Shown here: positions 42,367 to 50,957 of the stretch, in pieces
Position numbering within the stretch: the first letter of the stretch is position 1
Layout: every line of letters begins with the position of its first letter
DNA from: CmP2 sp052084925
GTDB lineage: Bacteria > Actinomycetota > Actinomycetes > Actinomycetales > Micrococcaceae
NCBI GenBank assembly: GCA_052084925.1
Contig: JBQDEV010000001.1
Span: forward strand, 186,001 to 250,000
Length of the DNA stretch: 64,000 nt
Direction: 5' to 3'
Program-made: the position numbers and the translations under genes
The notes under the pieces: model-generated
The model's input: the letters and a program-made list of their open reading frames with translations, nothing else
Database searches by the model: none
Told to the model about the DNA's origin: nothing

Positions 42367-43575
42367 TCAGGGCCGCGAGTTCGGCCAGCCGGTGTAGCAC
42401 TCGGCGAGGTACTGGCGTCCGTAGACCGAGGAGGTCACGGATTCCAGATCGCCCAGGGAGCGCCGGGTGGCGAAGGGGTTCTCGTCGGCGGTGGTGTGCA
42501 GCATGGTCGTCATCCAGTACGAGAAGTTCTGCGCCTTCCACACTCGACGCAGTGCGGTGTCGGAGTAGGAGTCCAGCAGGGCACGGGAGCCGGTGGAGTA
42601 GAACGAATCGAGGGCTTCGAAGAGCACGCGGACGTCGGCAAAGGCCAGGTTGAGGCCCTTGGCGCCGGTGGGCGGCACGGTGTGCGCGGCGTCGCCGGCG
42701 AGGAAGAGGTTGCCGTGGCTCATCGGTTCGCGGACGAACGAGCGGAAGGGCAGCACCGTCTTATCGAAGATCGTCCCGGTTTTCAGCTCGAAGCCGTCGG
42801 GGCCGGCCACGCGCGACTGCAGCTCCTCCCAGATCCGGTCCTCCGACCAGTCGTCGACATTCGTACCGGGATCGCACTGGAAGTACATCCGCTGCACCGT
42901 CTCGGAGCGCTGGGAGATCAGCGCGAAGCCACGTGGGGAGTTGGCGTAGATGAGCTCGGGGAAGGACTTCGGCGCCTCGCAGAGAATCCCAAACCACGCG
43001 AAGGGGTACTCGGTGGTGAAGTCGCGGTGGCCAGGCTTCTCCCGCACCGCGCGGCGGCAGAAGGACCGGGAACCGTCCGCGCCGACGAGGATGTCGCAGT
43101 GGATCTCCTCGTAGGCCTCCGGGTCGGCGCCTTCGGCCACGGAGCGGAAGCGTAGCTTGGGGGTGTCGGTCTCCAGGTCGAAGATCTCGGTGACCTCGGA
43201 TTCGTAGCGCACGTCGCCGCCGTCGCGGGCCCGGGCCGCGGCGAGGTCGATGAACACCTCGTTCTGGGCGTAGAGGGTGACGGTGGCGTCGACGAGTTCC
43301 GGGAAGTTCAGCAGATGCGATTCCCCGTTGAAGCGCAGGTTGATGCCCTCGTGCTCGTCGCCGACGGTGAGCACTCGGCCCTCGACGCCGGTGTCGGTGA
43401 GCATGGCCACGCTGGGCTGCTCCAGAATGCCGGCGCGGTGGGTGTTGGCGATGGTGTCATGGTCGCGGGATTCGATGACGATGCTGGAGATGCCCTGCTT
43501 CGCGAGCAGGTGCGAGAGCATCAGTCCGGCGGGGCCGCCGCCGACGATGCCCACCTGGGTGCGGGTGACGTTCAT
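42367..43575 (-). CDS. pobA: 4-hydroxybenzoate 3-monooxygenase
   Basis: 402 residues, close to the 394 of characterised PobA proteins, from an ATG behind AAAGG. The FAD-binding dinucleotide motif GIVGGGPAGLMLSHLL is at residue 8, the internal DG motif reads DILVGADGSRSFCRRAV near 160, and GNLFLAGDAAHTVPPTGAKGLNLAFADV near 282 binds the flavin ribityl chain. It hydroxylates 4-hydroxybenzoate to protocatechuate with NAD(P)H. It lies between the IclR gene and the pca operon on the same strand. Confidence 0.95.
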   Translation of the reverse strand: MNVTRTQVGIVGGGPAGLMLSHLLAKQGISSIVIESRDHDTIANTHRAGILEQPSVAMLTDTGVEGRVLTVGDEHEGINLRFNGESHLLNFPELVDATVTLYAQNEVFIDLAAARARDGGDVRYESEVTEIFDLETDTPKLRFRSVAEGADPEAYEEIHCDILVGADGSRSFCRRAVREKPGHRDFTTEYPFAWFGILCEAPKSFPELIYANSPRGFALISQRSETVQRMYFQCDPGTNVDDWSEDRIWEELQSRVAGPDGFELKTGTIFDKTVLPFRSFVREPMSHGNLFLAGDAAHTVPPTGAKGLNLAFADVRVLFEALDSFYSTGSRALLDSYSDTALRRVWKAQNFSYWMTTMLHTTADENPFATRRSLGDLESVTSSVYGRQYLAECYTGWPNSRP

Positions 43576-43668
43576 GGGTCTGCCTTTCGGAGAACTGCGG
43601 CGCGCAGCGAGGCGCCGTCTCGTCTCCAGTGTGATGCAGCTAACGTGACACCGCACTCACCTTATCGC

Positions 43669-44511
43669 TCAGTGAGAATCGGCGTTCTGTGCCAGGGTGC
43701 GGGTGATGCCGCGGGCGGCGGCCATCAGCATCGGTGCGAGTCCGGGGGCGAGTTCGGAGTGGGCCGGGACCACCACGCCGAGGGCGGCCACGGTGTCACG
43801 GCCGACGGCGTCGGGTAACACGCCGGCCGCACCGAGAGCGGTGCGCTGGGGTAATTCGATGGGCACCGCCACGCCTGTGGTGTCGACGTCGAGGCGGCCG
43901 TGCACGGTGGCGTAGCCGGTGCGCCGGACCTCGGCCAGCAGGGCGCGCAGCTCGGGCTCGGTCGGGTTGACGACGCCAACCGCGGTGCCGTGCTCACCGG
44001 CCGGTCGGCGCACGGGCATGCCGAGCCGGTGGTGGTGGCGCTCCAGCAGGGTTTCGGTGATGTGCGGGCGGGAGAAGGCCAGCAAGGTGAGTCCCATGGA
44101 GGTAGTGAACAGCGGCAGCCGGCCGGCCACGGTCGCTTGGTTTGCCACGGCGCCGCGGGCGGAGAGCCGCTCGAGCACGAGCACGCCGTCGTCGTCGAGC
44201 ACCGCCAGTTGGGTGTGCTGGCGCAGCACGGCGTGCACGTCGTCGAGGTAGGGCATAGCGGCGGCGCGCAGCGAGGAGGTGGGCGAAGAGCGGGCCGCCA
44301 GCTCCCAGAGCCGCAGGCCCGGCCCCACGGTGCCGTCGCGGTGTCGGCGCAGCAGCCCGGAGCCGTGCAGGCGCTCCACCCATCGATACGCCGTGGGCAG
44401 CGGCAGATCGGCACGGACGGCGAGCTCCGCCACCGTGAGCTGCGGGGCGGTGGCGTCGAACGCTTCCAGGATCCGGATCAGCCGGTCGAGGGTGGTGTCG
44501 GAGGCAGTCAT
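43669..44511 (-). CDS. IclR-family regulator of the pob/pca genes
   Basis: 280 residues: winged helix TLDRLIRILEAFDATAPQLTVAELAVRADLPLPTAYRWVERLHGSGLL near the N-terminus, then an IclR effector domain (FTTSMGLTLLAFSRP, RRTGYATVHGRLDVDTTGVAVPIELP, GAAGVLPDAV). Regulators in this position (PcaR, PobR, PcaU types) sense protocatechuate, 4-hydroxybenzoate or beta-ketoadipate. It lies directly upstream of pobA on the same strand, 93 bp away. Whether it acts as activator or repressor cannot be told from the sequence. Confidence 0.9.
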   Translation of the reverse strand: MTASDTTLDRLIRILEAFDATAPQLTVAELAVRADLPLPTAYRWVERLHGSGLLRRHRDGTVGPGLRLWELAARSSPTSSLRAAAMPYLDDVHAVLRQHTQLAVLDDDGVLVLERLSARGAVANQATVAGRLPLFTTSMGLTLLAFSRPHITETLLERHHHRLGMPVRRPAGEHGTAVGVVNPTEPELRALLAEVRRTGYATVHGRLDVDTTGVAVPIELPQRTALGAAGVLPDAVGRDTVAALGVVVPAHSELAPGLAPMLMAAARGITRTLAQNADSH

Positions 44512-44550
44512 GGCATCGGATCGGTCAGCTCATCGGGTCCGGGCAGCGGC

Positions 44551-46053
44551 TCAGTCCAGCAGCAGGGCCGGCTCTTCCATGATCGCGGCGACATCCGCCA
44601 TGAACCGGGCGGAAAGGTCCCCGTCCACCACGCGGTGGTCAAAGGAGCCACCCAGGGTGGTGATCCAGCGCGGGATGACTTCCCCGGAGACCACCCACGG
44701 CTTCTGCCGGATGGTGCCGAACGCGACGATCGCGACCTCACCGGGGTTCAGGATGGGGGTGCCGGTGTCGATGCCCAGGGCGCCGATATTGGTGATGGAG
44801 ATGGTGCCGTCGGCCATGTCGCCCGGCTGCATCTTGCCGTCACGGGCGCGCTTGGTCAGGCTCGACAGCGCGTGAGCGAGCTCGCGCAGCGACATCTCGT
44901 GCGCGTTCTTGATGTTGGGCACCAGCAGCCCGCGCGGGGTGGCGGCGGCGATGCCGAGGTTCATGTAGTGCTTGACGAGGATCTCCTCGTCGGTCCAGGA
45001 CGCGTTGACGTGCGGGTTGCGCGCCGCGGCCCAGATCACCGCCTTGGCCAGAATCAGCAGCGGGGTGACCTTGACCCCCTCGAAGTCCGGATTGTCCTTG
45101 AGCCGCTTGACGAACTCCATGGTGCGGGTGGCGTCGACGTCGACGTAGATGGAGACGTGCGGGGCCTCGGTGTAGGACTTCACCATCGCCTTCGCCGTCG
45201 CCTTGCGCACCCCCTTGACCTTGATGCGCTCGGTGCGCTGGGCGTTATCCCCGGTGTCGGGCATCCAGAATCCGGAGGATTGCTCGATGTAGGTGTCGCG
45301 TTCCTTGAGATAGTTCTCGACGTCGGTGCGGGTCACTTCCCCGTAGGCGCCGGTGGGAGTGACCTGGGTGAGGTCGACACCGAGCTCCTTGGCGATGCGG
45401 CGCACCGGGGGCTTGGCCAGCACGCGCTGCCAGAGCCCGGCGACCTCGGCGGTGCGCTCCCGGACGTTGGTGACCAGCTTGTTCGCCGGCCGCGGGGCCG
45501 CAGGAGTCGGTGTCGGGGCGGAAGCCGGAACCGGCGTCGGTGTGGGCTCAGGGCGCGCTGCCGGTGCGGCTGGCTGGGCCGGCTGAACTGGCTGTGGAGC
45601 AGCGGAGCCGACGCGACGACGGCGTCCAGCGCGGTCGGCCACCGGTCCAGACCCGACCAGGGCCTCGTCCGTCGACTCTTCGGTCTGTTCTTCGGCTTGA
45701 TCTTCGACCTGGTCCTGGGTGACTTCGGCGGCGTCGGGGCCCACCTGGGCCGCGGTCGCGGTGCCGGTATCCGGTGCCTCAGCGCCATCGGAACCGGCGC
45801 CATTCGTCTCGGGAGAGTCCGCGGTGGCGATGCCAATCAGCGGCTCCCCCACGTTGAGGGTCTCCCCCTCCTCGGCGAAGCGCTGGGCCACGGTGCCCGC
45901 GTAGGGGCTGGGCAGCTCGACGAGGGACTTCGCCGTCTCGATCTCCACGAGCACGTCGTTGACCGCCACGGTGTCGCCCACGTTGACACGCCACTCGGCG
46001 ATATCGGCCTCGGTCAGCCCCTCGCCGACGTCGGGAAGGTTGAAAATCTCCAT
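44551..46053 (-). CDS. 2-oxoacid dehydrogenase E2 (dihydrolipoyl acyltransferase)
   Basis: 500 residues. One lipoyl domain (residues about 3-77) has the lipoyl Lys in VLVEIETAKSLVELPSPYAG. An acidic then Pro/Ala-rich linker runs to about 195, a peripheral-subunit-binding domain follows (PVRRIAKELGVDLTQVTPTGAYGEVTRTDVENYL), and the C-terminal acyltransferase domain ends with HRVVDGDLSARFMADVAAIMEEP, where His and Asp are catalytic. The layout and the two-gene E1 upstream match branched-chain or acetoin-type complexes more than the AceE-type pyruvate complex. No E3 gene is adjacent. Confidence 0.92.
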   Translation of the reverse strand: MEIFNLPDVGEGLTEADIAEWRVNVGDTVAVNDVLVEIETAKSLVELPSPYAGTVAQRFAEEGETLNVGEPLIGIATADSPETNGAGSDGAEAPDTGTATAAQVGPDAAEVTQDQVEDQAEEQTEESTDEALVGSGPVADRAGRRRRVGSAAPQPVQPAQPAAPAARPEPTPTPVPASAPTPTPAAPRPANKLVTNVRERTAEVAGLWQRVLAKPPVRRIAKELGVDLTQVTPTGAYGEVTRTDVENYLKERDTYIEQSSGFWMPDTGDNAQRTERIKVKGVRKATAKAMVKSYTEAPHVSIYVDVDATRTMEFVKRLKDNPDFEGVKVTPLLILAKAVIWAAARNPHVNASWTDEEILVKHYMNLGIAAATPRGLLVPNIKNAHEMSLRELAHALSSLTKRARDGKMQPGDMADGTISITNIGALGIDTGTPILNPGEVAIVAFGTIRQKPWVVSGEVIPRWITTLGGSFDHRVVDGDLSARFMADVAAIMEEPALLLD

Positions 46054-46091
46054 GTGAGGTGTCTCTTCTCTGCTGGCTGCGTCCGGGGTGA

Positions 46092-47078
46092 TCAGTAGGT
46101 GAACAGGCGGTCGACGGCGTCGAGGATCTTGTCCAGGTCGGGCAGGTACTGCTCCTCCACCCGGGAGGGCGGGTAGGGCAGGTGGAACCCGCCGACCCGC
46201 AGGATCGGGGCCTCCAGCGCGAGGAATGCACGCTCGGTGAGCCGCGCGCTGATCTCTCCGCCCAAACCGCCGAAGGTGGGTGCCTCATGGGCGACGACCA
46301 TGCGGCCGGTCTTGCGCAGCGAGGTCTCCAGGGCGTCGAAATCGATGGGCGACAGGGAGCGCAGGTCGATCACCTCGAGCTGACGTCCTTCGGCCGCGGC
46401 GGTCTCGGCAGCAGCCAGCGCCACCGGAACCAGCGGCCCCCAGGCCACCACGGTGGCATCGGTACCGCGGCGCACCACCTGGGCGGTGAACGGATCGGCA
46501 GCGGCACCCGGGTTCTCGCGGTCAACCTCGCCCTTGAGCCAGTAGCGGCGTTTGGGTTCGAAGAGGATCACCGGGTCCTGCGACTGGATGCCCTTGCGGG
46601 TCAGCCAGTAGGCGTCGTGCGCGGAAGAGGGGGTGAGGATGCGCAGCCCGGCGGTGTGGGCGAACAGCGCCTCCGGGGACTCCGAATGGTGCTCCACCGA
46701 GCCGATGCCGCCGCCGTAGGGGATGCGGATGGTCACCGGAACCTGGCGGGTTCCCGCCGTGCGCGCGCGCATCTTGGCCAGCTGCGTGGTGATCTGGTTG
46801 AAGCCCGGGAACACGAACCCGTCGAACTGGATCTCGGCGACGGGGCGGTACCCGCGCATCGCCAGTCCGATCGAGGTGCCGATAATTCCGGACTCGGCCA
46901 GCGGGGAGTCCACCACCCGCTCAGCGCCGAATTCGGCTTTCAGGCCTTCGGTGACGCGGTACACCCCGCCCAGGGAACCAATGTCTTCCCCGAGCAGCAG
47001 GGTCTTTTCGTCGTCGCGCAGTTCATCGGCCAGCGCTGCGGTGATGGCCTTGGCGATGGTGAGCTTCTCGGTGCTCAT
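46092..47078 (-). CDS. 2-oxoacid dehydrogenase E1 beta subunit
   Basis: 328 residues from the ATG at 47078, which overlaps the E1-alpha stop. It has the transketolase-type pyrimidine domain: KTLLLGEDIGSLGGVYRVTEGL, VVDSPLAESGIIGTSIGLAMRGYRPVAEIQFDGFVFPGFNQI, RIPYGGGIGSVEHHSESPEALFAHTAGL and a C-terminal transketolase domain. With the alpha subunit it forms the thiamine-diphosphate decarboxylase of the complex. The extended V-E-H-H-S-E-S-P-E motif is typical of branched-chain 2-oxoacid E1 beta. Confidence 0.93.
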   Translation of the reverse strand: MSTEKLTIAKAITAALADELRDDEKTLLLGEDIGSLGGVYRVTEGLKAEFGAERVVDSPLAESGIIGTSIGLAMRGYRPVAEIQFDGFVFPGFNQITTQLAKMRARTAGTRQVPVTIRIPYGGGIGSVEHHSESPEALFAHTAGLRILTPSSAHDAYWLTRKGIQSQDPVILFEPKRRYWLKGEVDRENPGAAADPFTAQVVRRGTDATVVAWGPLVPVALAAAETAAAEGRQLEVIDLRSLSPIDFDALETSLRKTGRMVVAHEAPTFGGLGGEISARLTERAFLALEAPILRVGGFHLPYPPSRVEEQYLPDLDKILDAVDRLFTY

Positions 47079-48250
47079 CGGTTCTCCCCCTCGCCCTCGG
47101 CGAATCCGGCTTCCCATGCGTGGTGCCAGGCCCGCTCGGCCTCCACCAGCGAGTGCGGTTCGGCGTAGACGTGCTCGAAGACGTCGTCCAGCACCGGGAT
47201 GGTCTCCGCGGTCAGGCTCAGCACCGCCTGGCGGGTCTGCGCGGCCTGGTCCTCGGCTTCCTCGTCGACGCCGGCGAAGAACGCCTCGTCGGCGAGGTCC
47301 GCGGTGGTGAGGTAGCGGCGCATGCGGGTGAGCGGGTCCAACTCCGACCAGCTCTGCTCCTCATCCCGGCCTCGATACTTAGTGGGGTCATCCGCGGTGG
47401 TGTGGGCGCCCATGCGGTAGGTGTGGGCCTCCACGAGCACGGGACCGGTGCCGGAGCGAGCTTGTTCAGCAGCCCAGGCGGTCACAGCGTAGGTGGCCAG
47501 CGGGTCGTTGCCGTCCACGGTGACGCCGTCAAAACCATAGCCGGCAGCACGACGCGCGATCGGCACCCGCGACTGCACGTCGAAGGGCACCGAGATGGCC
47601 CAGTGATTGTTCTGGCAGAAGAAGACGACGGGGGCGTCATACGAGGCCGCGAACACCATGGACTCGTGAATGTCTCCCTCGGAGGAGGCGCCGTCGCCGA
47701 AGCAGGCCAGCACCACTTCCCCCGATTCGGCGCGCTGCTCCCGCGTCCAGTCGCGCTGATCCAGCCCCGCACCCCAGGCGTAGCCGGTGGCGTGCAGCGC
47801 CTGGGCGGCGAGCACCAAGGTGTAGGGCTGCACCCGGTAGCGTTCGGCATCCCAGCCGGCGTGGGCGGCGCCGCGGAAGAGCAGCATCAGCTCGCGGGGA
47901 GTCACCCCGCGGCCCAGCGCCATCGCGTGTTCGCGGTAAGTCGGGAAGATCCAGTCGCGCGGCTGCAGTGCTGCTAAGGCACCAGCCTGCGCACCCTCCT
48001 GCCCGGAGGAGGGCACCCAGAGCACCAGCTGGCCCTGGCGCTGCAGCGCGGTCGCTTCCTGATCGACGCGGCGGGTGAGGGCCATGGTGCGGTAAATGCC
48101 CTGCGCGGAGGCGGCGTCGAGCCCCTGCAGATAGGGCAGGAACCGCTCGGACGCCTCGTTCAGCGCAGACGGCGGCGCGCCCTGCGGGGTGATCAGCTGC
48201 ACGGCCTCATCGGGCAGTGGCTGGGGCACGGTCAGTGCGTCGGACACCAT
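47075..48250 (-). CDS. 2-oxoacid dehydrogenase E1 alpha subunit
   Basis: 391 residues from the ATG at 48250 behind GAGGAAGGAA. The thiamine-diphosphate site reads ACFGDGASSEGDIHESMVFAASYDAPVVFFCQNNHWAIS (GDG...NN), and RAAGYGFDGVTVDGNDPLATYAV and TYRMGAHTTADDPTKYR are typical of branched-chain 2-oxoacid E1 alpha. The complex converts the oxoacids of Val, Ile and Leu to acyl-CoA esters. Genes run E1alpha-E1beta-E2, all coupled or closely spaced; the next gene upstream is an aminotransferase that could supply oxoacids. Confidence 0.93.
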   Translation of the reverse strand: MVSDALTVPQPLPDEAVQLITPQGAPPSALNEASERFLPYLQGLDAASAQGIYRTMALTRRVDQEATALQRQGQLVLWVPSSGQEGAQAGALAALQPRDWIFPTYREHAMALGRGVTPRELMLLFRGAAHAGWDAERYRVQPYTLVLAAQALHATGYAWGAGLDQRDWTREQRAESGEVVLACFGDGASSEGDIHESMVFAASYDAPVVFFCQNNHWAISVPFDVQSRVPIARRAAGYGFDGVTVDGNDPLATYAVTAWAAEQARSGTGPVLVEAHTYRMGAHTTADDPTKYRGRDEEQSWSELDPLTRMRRYLTTADLADEAFFAGVDEEAEDQAAQTRQAVLSLTAETIPVLDDVFEHVYAEPHSLVEAERAWHHAWEAGFAEGEGENR

Positions 48251-48305
48251 CAGTTCCTTCCTCGCCGAAGAGCGCGGGGGTTCCCGCCGGCATCCTCCAG
48301 CTTAA

Positions 48306-48327
48306 CCGGGATCGGGGGCGATCCCGG
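48306..48327 (-). terminator. Hairpin after the aminotransferase gene
   Basis: CCGGGATCG pairs perfectly with CGATCCCGG around GGGG. It lies 26 bp after the aminotransferase stop on the minus strand and just before the E1-alpha ribosome site. No T-run follows, so it may only partly stop transcription. Confidence 0.5.
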
Positions 48328-48352
48328 CGAGCATCACGAGATGTTGCCGACG

Positions 48353-49492
48353 TCAGCGAGCCCCGAACTCGCTCATCATCTTCAGCAGCCGGTCGTTGGC
48401 CTCGACCTCGCCCACCGAGACACGCGCGCCCTCGGTGCCGAAACCGCGCACGGACAGCGCCTGTGTCCCGGCCGCCTCCACCAGTTCCGGGGTACGCTCG
48501 GCCAGCGGCAGCCAGAAGAAGTTTCCCTCCGACTGCGGCACCTCGAAACCCAGCTCGCGCAGGGAGGCGACGACGCGCTCGCGCTCATCGACGACCCGCT
48601 GCACGCGCTCCTGGACCTCGTCGAGGTGGTCCAGGGAGGCGATCGCTGCTTGTTCAGCCAGCGAGGACACGGCGAAGGGGGTCGCCATCACCCGCAAGTA
48701 CTGGGTGATCTGGGGGCCTGCGATCGAATAGCCCACCCGCAGATTGGCCAACCCGTGGGCCTTGGAGAAGGTGCGCAGCACGACCACGTTGGGGTACCGG
48801 CGGTAGACATCGACGCCGTCGACCGCATCGGGGGCGCGGTTGAACTCGATGTAGGCCTCATCGATGACGACCATGATGTGCGGAGGCACGGTGGCCAGGA
48901 AGCTCTCCACCTCAGCGGTGCTCAGCGAGGGCCCGGTCGGGTTGTTCGGGGTGCACAGCAGGATCACCCGGGTGCGGTCGGTGATCGCCCGGGTCATGGC
49001 CTCCAGGTCGTGGCGGTGGTCCGCCGTCAGCGGAACCTGCACGTCCTGCGCGCCGGCGGCGCGCACCACGATCGGGTAGGCCTCGAAGGAGCGCCAGGCG
49101 AAAATGACCTCGTCCTTCCGGCCGTCCTCTCCGGCCCCGGCGAAGGTGGTGATGATCTGCATCAGCGCGCCCAGGGATCCAGCCCCGGCCACCACGTCGT
49201 CGGGATCCACTCCGAAGGTGTCACCAATCCGCGAGCGCAGCGCCGAGCAGGTGGTCTCCGGGTAGCGGCAGGTCTGGCCCGATTCGGCGTAGCGGCGGAT
49301 CACCTCGATCACGGCGGGCACCGGGCCGAAGGGGTTCTCGTTCGACGACAGCTTGTAGGCGGTCAGCCCCTCTATCACGGCCGGGGGCTTGCCGGCAGCG
49401 TACGGCGGCATCTGTCCCAGCACCGGGCGCGGATAGACACCGTCGTTCAGTGTCGAGGAGGAAGCTGCGGGAACGGAAGGAGAAGTGCTCAT
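48353..49492 (-). CDS. HisC-like histidinol-phosphate/aromatic aminotransferase
   Basis: 379 residues, a fold-type I aminotransferase of the HisC group: YKLSSNENPFGPVPAV near residue 45, AGAGSLGALMQIITTF, LLCTPNNPTGPSLS, VVIDEAYIEFNR (cofactor Asp) and RTFSKAHGLANLRVGYSIAGP with the Schiff-base Lys. In actinobacteria similar proteins act as aromatic amino-acid aminotransferases (Pat); the lack of neighbouring his genes favours that role. It lies upstream of the oxoacid dehydrogenase operon with a weak hairpin between. Confidence 0.88.
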   Translation of the reverse strand: MSTSPSVPAASSSTLNDGVYPRPVLGQMPPYAAGKPPAVIEGLTAYKLSSNENPFGPVPAVIEVIRRYAESGQTCRYPETTCSALRSRIGDTFGVDPDDVVAGAGSLGALMQIITTFAGAGEDGRKDEVIFAWRSFEAYPIVVRAAGAQDVQVPLTADHRHDLEAMTRAITDRTRVILLCTPNNPTGPSLSTAEVESFLATVPPHIMVVIDEAYIEFNRAPDAVDGVDVYRRYPNVVVLRTFSKAHGLANLRVGYSIAGPQITQYLRVMATPFAVSSLAEQAAIASLDHLDEVQERVQRVVDERERVVASLRELGFEVPQSEGNFFWLPLAERTPELVEAAGTQALSVRGFGTEGARVSVGEVEANDRLLKMMSEFGAR

Positions 49493-49532
49493 GGGACCAG
49501 AGTAATGCGCGTCACAATAACTGACCAGTCGG

Positions 49533-49946
49533 TCAGGCGCGAGCGCGGGCGTGTCGGGGTCGCCCGGTGAGCTCGAGACGCCCGGAGCGCATCATCCAGC
49601 GCTCGAACGGCCAGGTCAGGAACGGGAACATCGAGCCCGCCGCGCCGATCAGCGTGACCAGCAGATGCCAGCGGAACGTCACCGCGGCCACGACCAGCAC
49701 CACGAGGTACACCAACCAGGTCACGCCGTGGGCCCAGCCGAAGATCGTCACCCCGATCCCGTTGCCGTTGATGACGTATTTGAAGAGCATCCCGGTGAGC
49801 ATCCCCGCCCAAGTGACGACCTCCACGAAGGACACCACCCGGAACACCGCACGCACACCCCGGCGCCAGGCCAGGGTCCCGCGGGGCTCCGGAGCATCGC
49901 TGCGTAGCTCGACAGACAGCGTCTCGGCGGTGGGCGCGCTCGTCAC
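49533..49946 (-). CDS. DUF3817 membrane protein
   Basis: 137 residues with three membrane helices (about 33-52, 68-88, 92-112). The region FRVVSFVEVVTWAGMLTGMLFKYVI ... GWAHGVTWLVYLVVL ... FPFLTWPFERWMMRSGRLE is the DUF3817 signature found across actinobacteria. The function is unknown. It ends 41 bp before the aminotransferase start on the same strand. Confidence 0.88.
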   Translation of the reverse strand: MTSAPTAETLSVELRSDAPEPRGTLAWRRGVRAVFRVVSFVEVVTWAGMLTGMLFKYVINGNGIGVTIFGWAHGVTWLVYLVVLVVAAVTFRWHLLVTLIGAAGSMFPFLTWPFERWMMRSGRLELTGRPRHARARA

Positions 49947-50103
49947 AGCAGCCTCCTGGGGTCACGGCTCGGGGGTCGACAGAACTTCACAGTGTCGCCG
50001 ACGGGCAGGATGCGGAACCATCGACGCGGCAACTCCCACAGGGTATCGGGGATTTGGAAAACACTCGAGGCCCGTGAGCAAATTCACAGAAGGTGCCCTC
50101 ACC

Positions 50104-50811
50104 TCAGGAGTGGTCGCCGAGGCGAGCGCGCACCTGCTCCGCGCCCCGCACCAGCCGGGCGGCCACGGCGTCGAGATCCTTGTCTTGCGTGGGATACACG
50201 ACGGCGAGCGCGGCCGGCAGCTGCCCGGGCATCGGCAGGGGCACCGCGATGGCCGAGACTCCGGGGATTACCTCGTTGCCGGAGGTGGCGTACCCGCTTC
50301 GGCGCATCCGCTCCAGCCGCTCTAGCCGTTCCTCATCGAGGTTCATCTCGGCGACGACGTCGTCGGGGAGCTGACTGAGCACCACCAACCCCGGGGCGCC
50401 GCGCTCCAGGGGGTGTCGGGTACCCGGCCGCTGGGTGACCGCGTGCGCCCGGGCCGGCTCGACGGTGACCAGGGTGTAGCAGTCCCCATGCTCGGCCACC
50501 GCGATGAACGCCGACATGTCCAGCTCGTTGGCGATCTCGGTGAGCACCGGCAGTGCCGCCGCCTGGACGCTGGACTCCACAGCCAGGGCCAGCGGGGCCA
50601 GGCCGATGCCGGGGCGAATGCGCCCGGACTCGTCCCGGCGCAGCAGCGCCTCCTGTTCCAGGGTGCGCAGGATCCGGTAGACGATCGAGCGATGCACGCC
50701 CATCTGCTCGGCGACCTCAGCGATGGTGGGCGCCACCGGCGCCTCGGCCACCAGCTTCAGCAGGCGCACCCCGCGTGCCAGGGTCTGCGAGGGGGCGGGT
50801 GCTGCGCTCAT
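50104..50811 (-). CDS. IclR-family regulator of the monooxygenase gene
   Basis: 235 residues from the ATG at 50811, behind AAGGAG. The winged helix is TLARGVRLLKLVAEAPVAPTIAEVAEQMGVHRSIVYRILRTLEQEALL, followed by an IclR effector domain (RHPLERGAPGLVVLSQLP, RSGYATSGNEVIPGVSAIAVPLPMPG). It is divergent from the monooxygenase gene, and the 146-bp gap contains two tandem 17-bp palindromes. The ligand is probably the hydroxylated benzoate or phenol used by that enzyme. Confidence 0.92.
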   Translation of the reverse strand: MSAAPAPSQTLARGVRLLKLVAEAPVAPTIAEVAEQMGVHRSIVYRILRTLEQEALLRRDESGRIRPGIGLAPLALAVESSVQAAALPVLTEIANELDMSAFIAVAEHGDCYTLVTVEPARAHAVTQRPGTRHPLERGAPGLVVLSQLPDDVVAEMNLDEERLERLERMRRSGYATSGNEVIPGVSAIAVPLPMPGQLPAALAVVYPTQDKDLDAVAARLVRGAEQVRARLGDHS

Positions 50812-50897
50812 GGGTCTCCTTGGTTGGGCTGAGGCGGACGGCGAGATCGTCACGAGGTCTTGTGATCGCCCTCACGTGACGGTAGTCTCAACAGTAA

Positions 50898-50934
50898 TGT
50901 TCTTTAGTAGAACACAGTGTTCAACTATAGAACA
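50898..50934. promoter_or_regulatory. Two tandem TGTTC-N7-GAACA operators
   Basis: TGTTC-N7-GAACA occurs at 50898-50914 (where the arms extend to 6 bp) and again at 50918-50934, giving centres 20 bp apart, about two helical turns. The pair lies in the promoter shared by the IclR regulator and the monooxygenase, ending 24 bp before the latter. Confidence 0.75.
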
Positions 50935-50957
50935 ACCCCTTGATCTCAGGAGCACCT

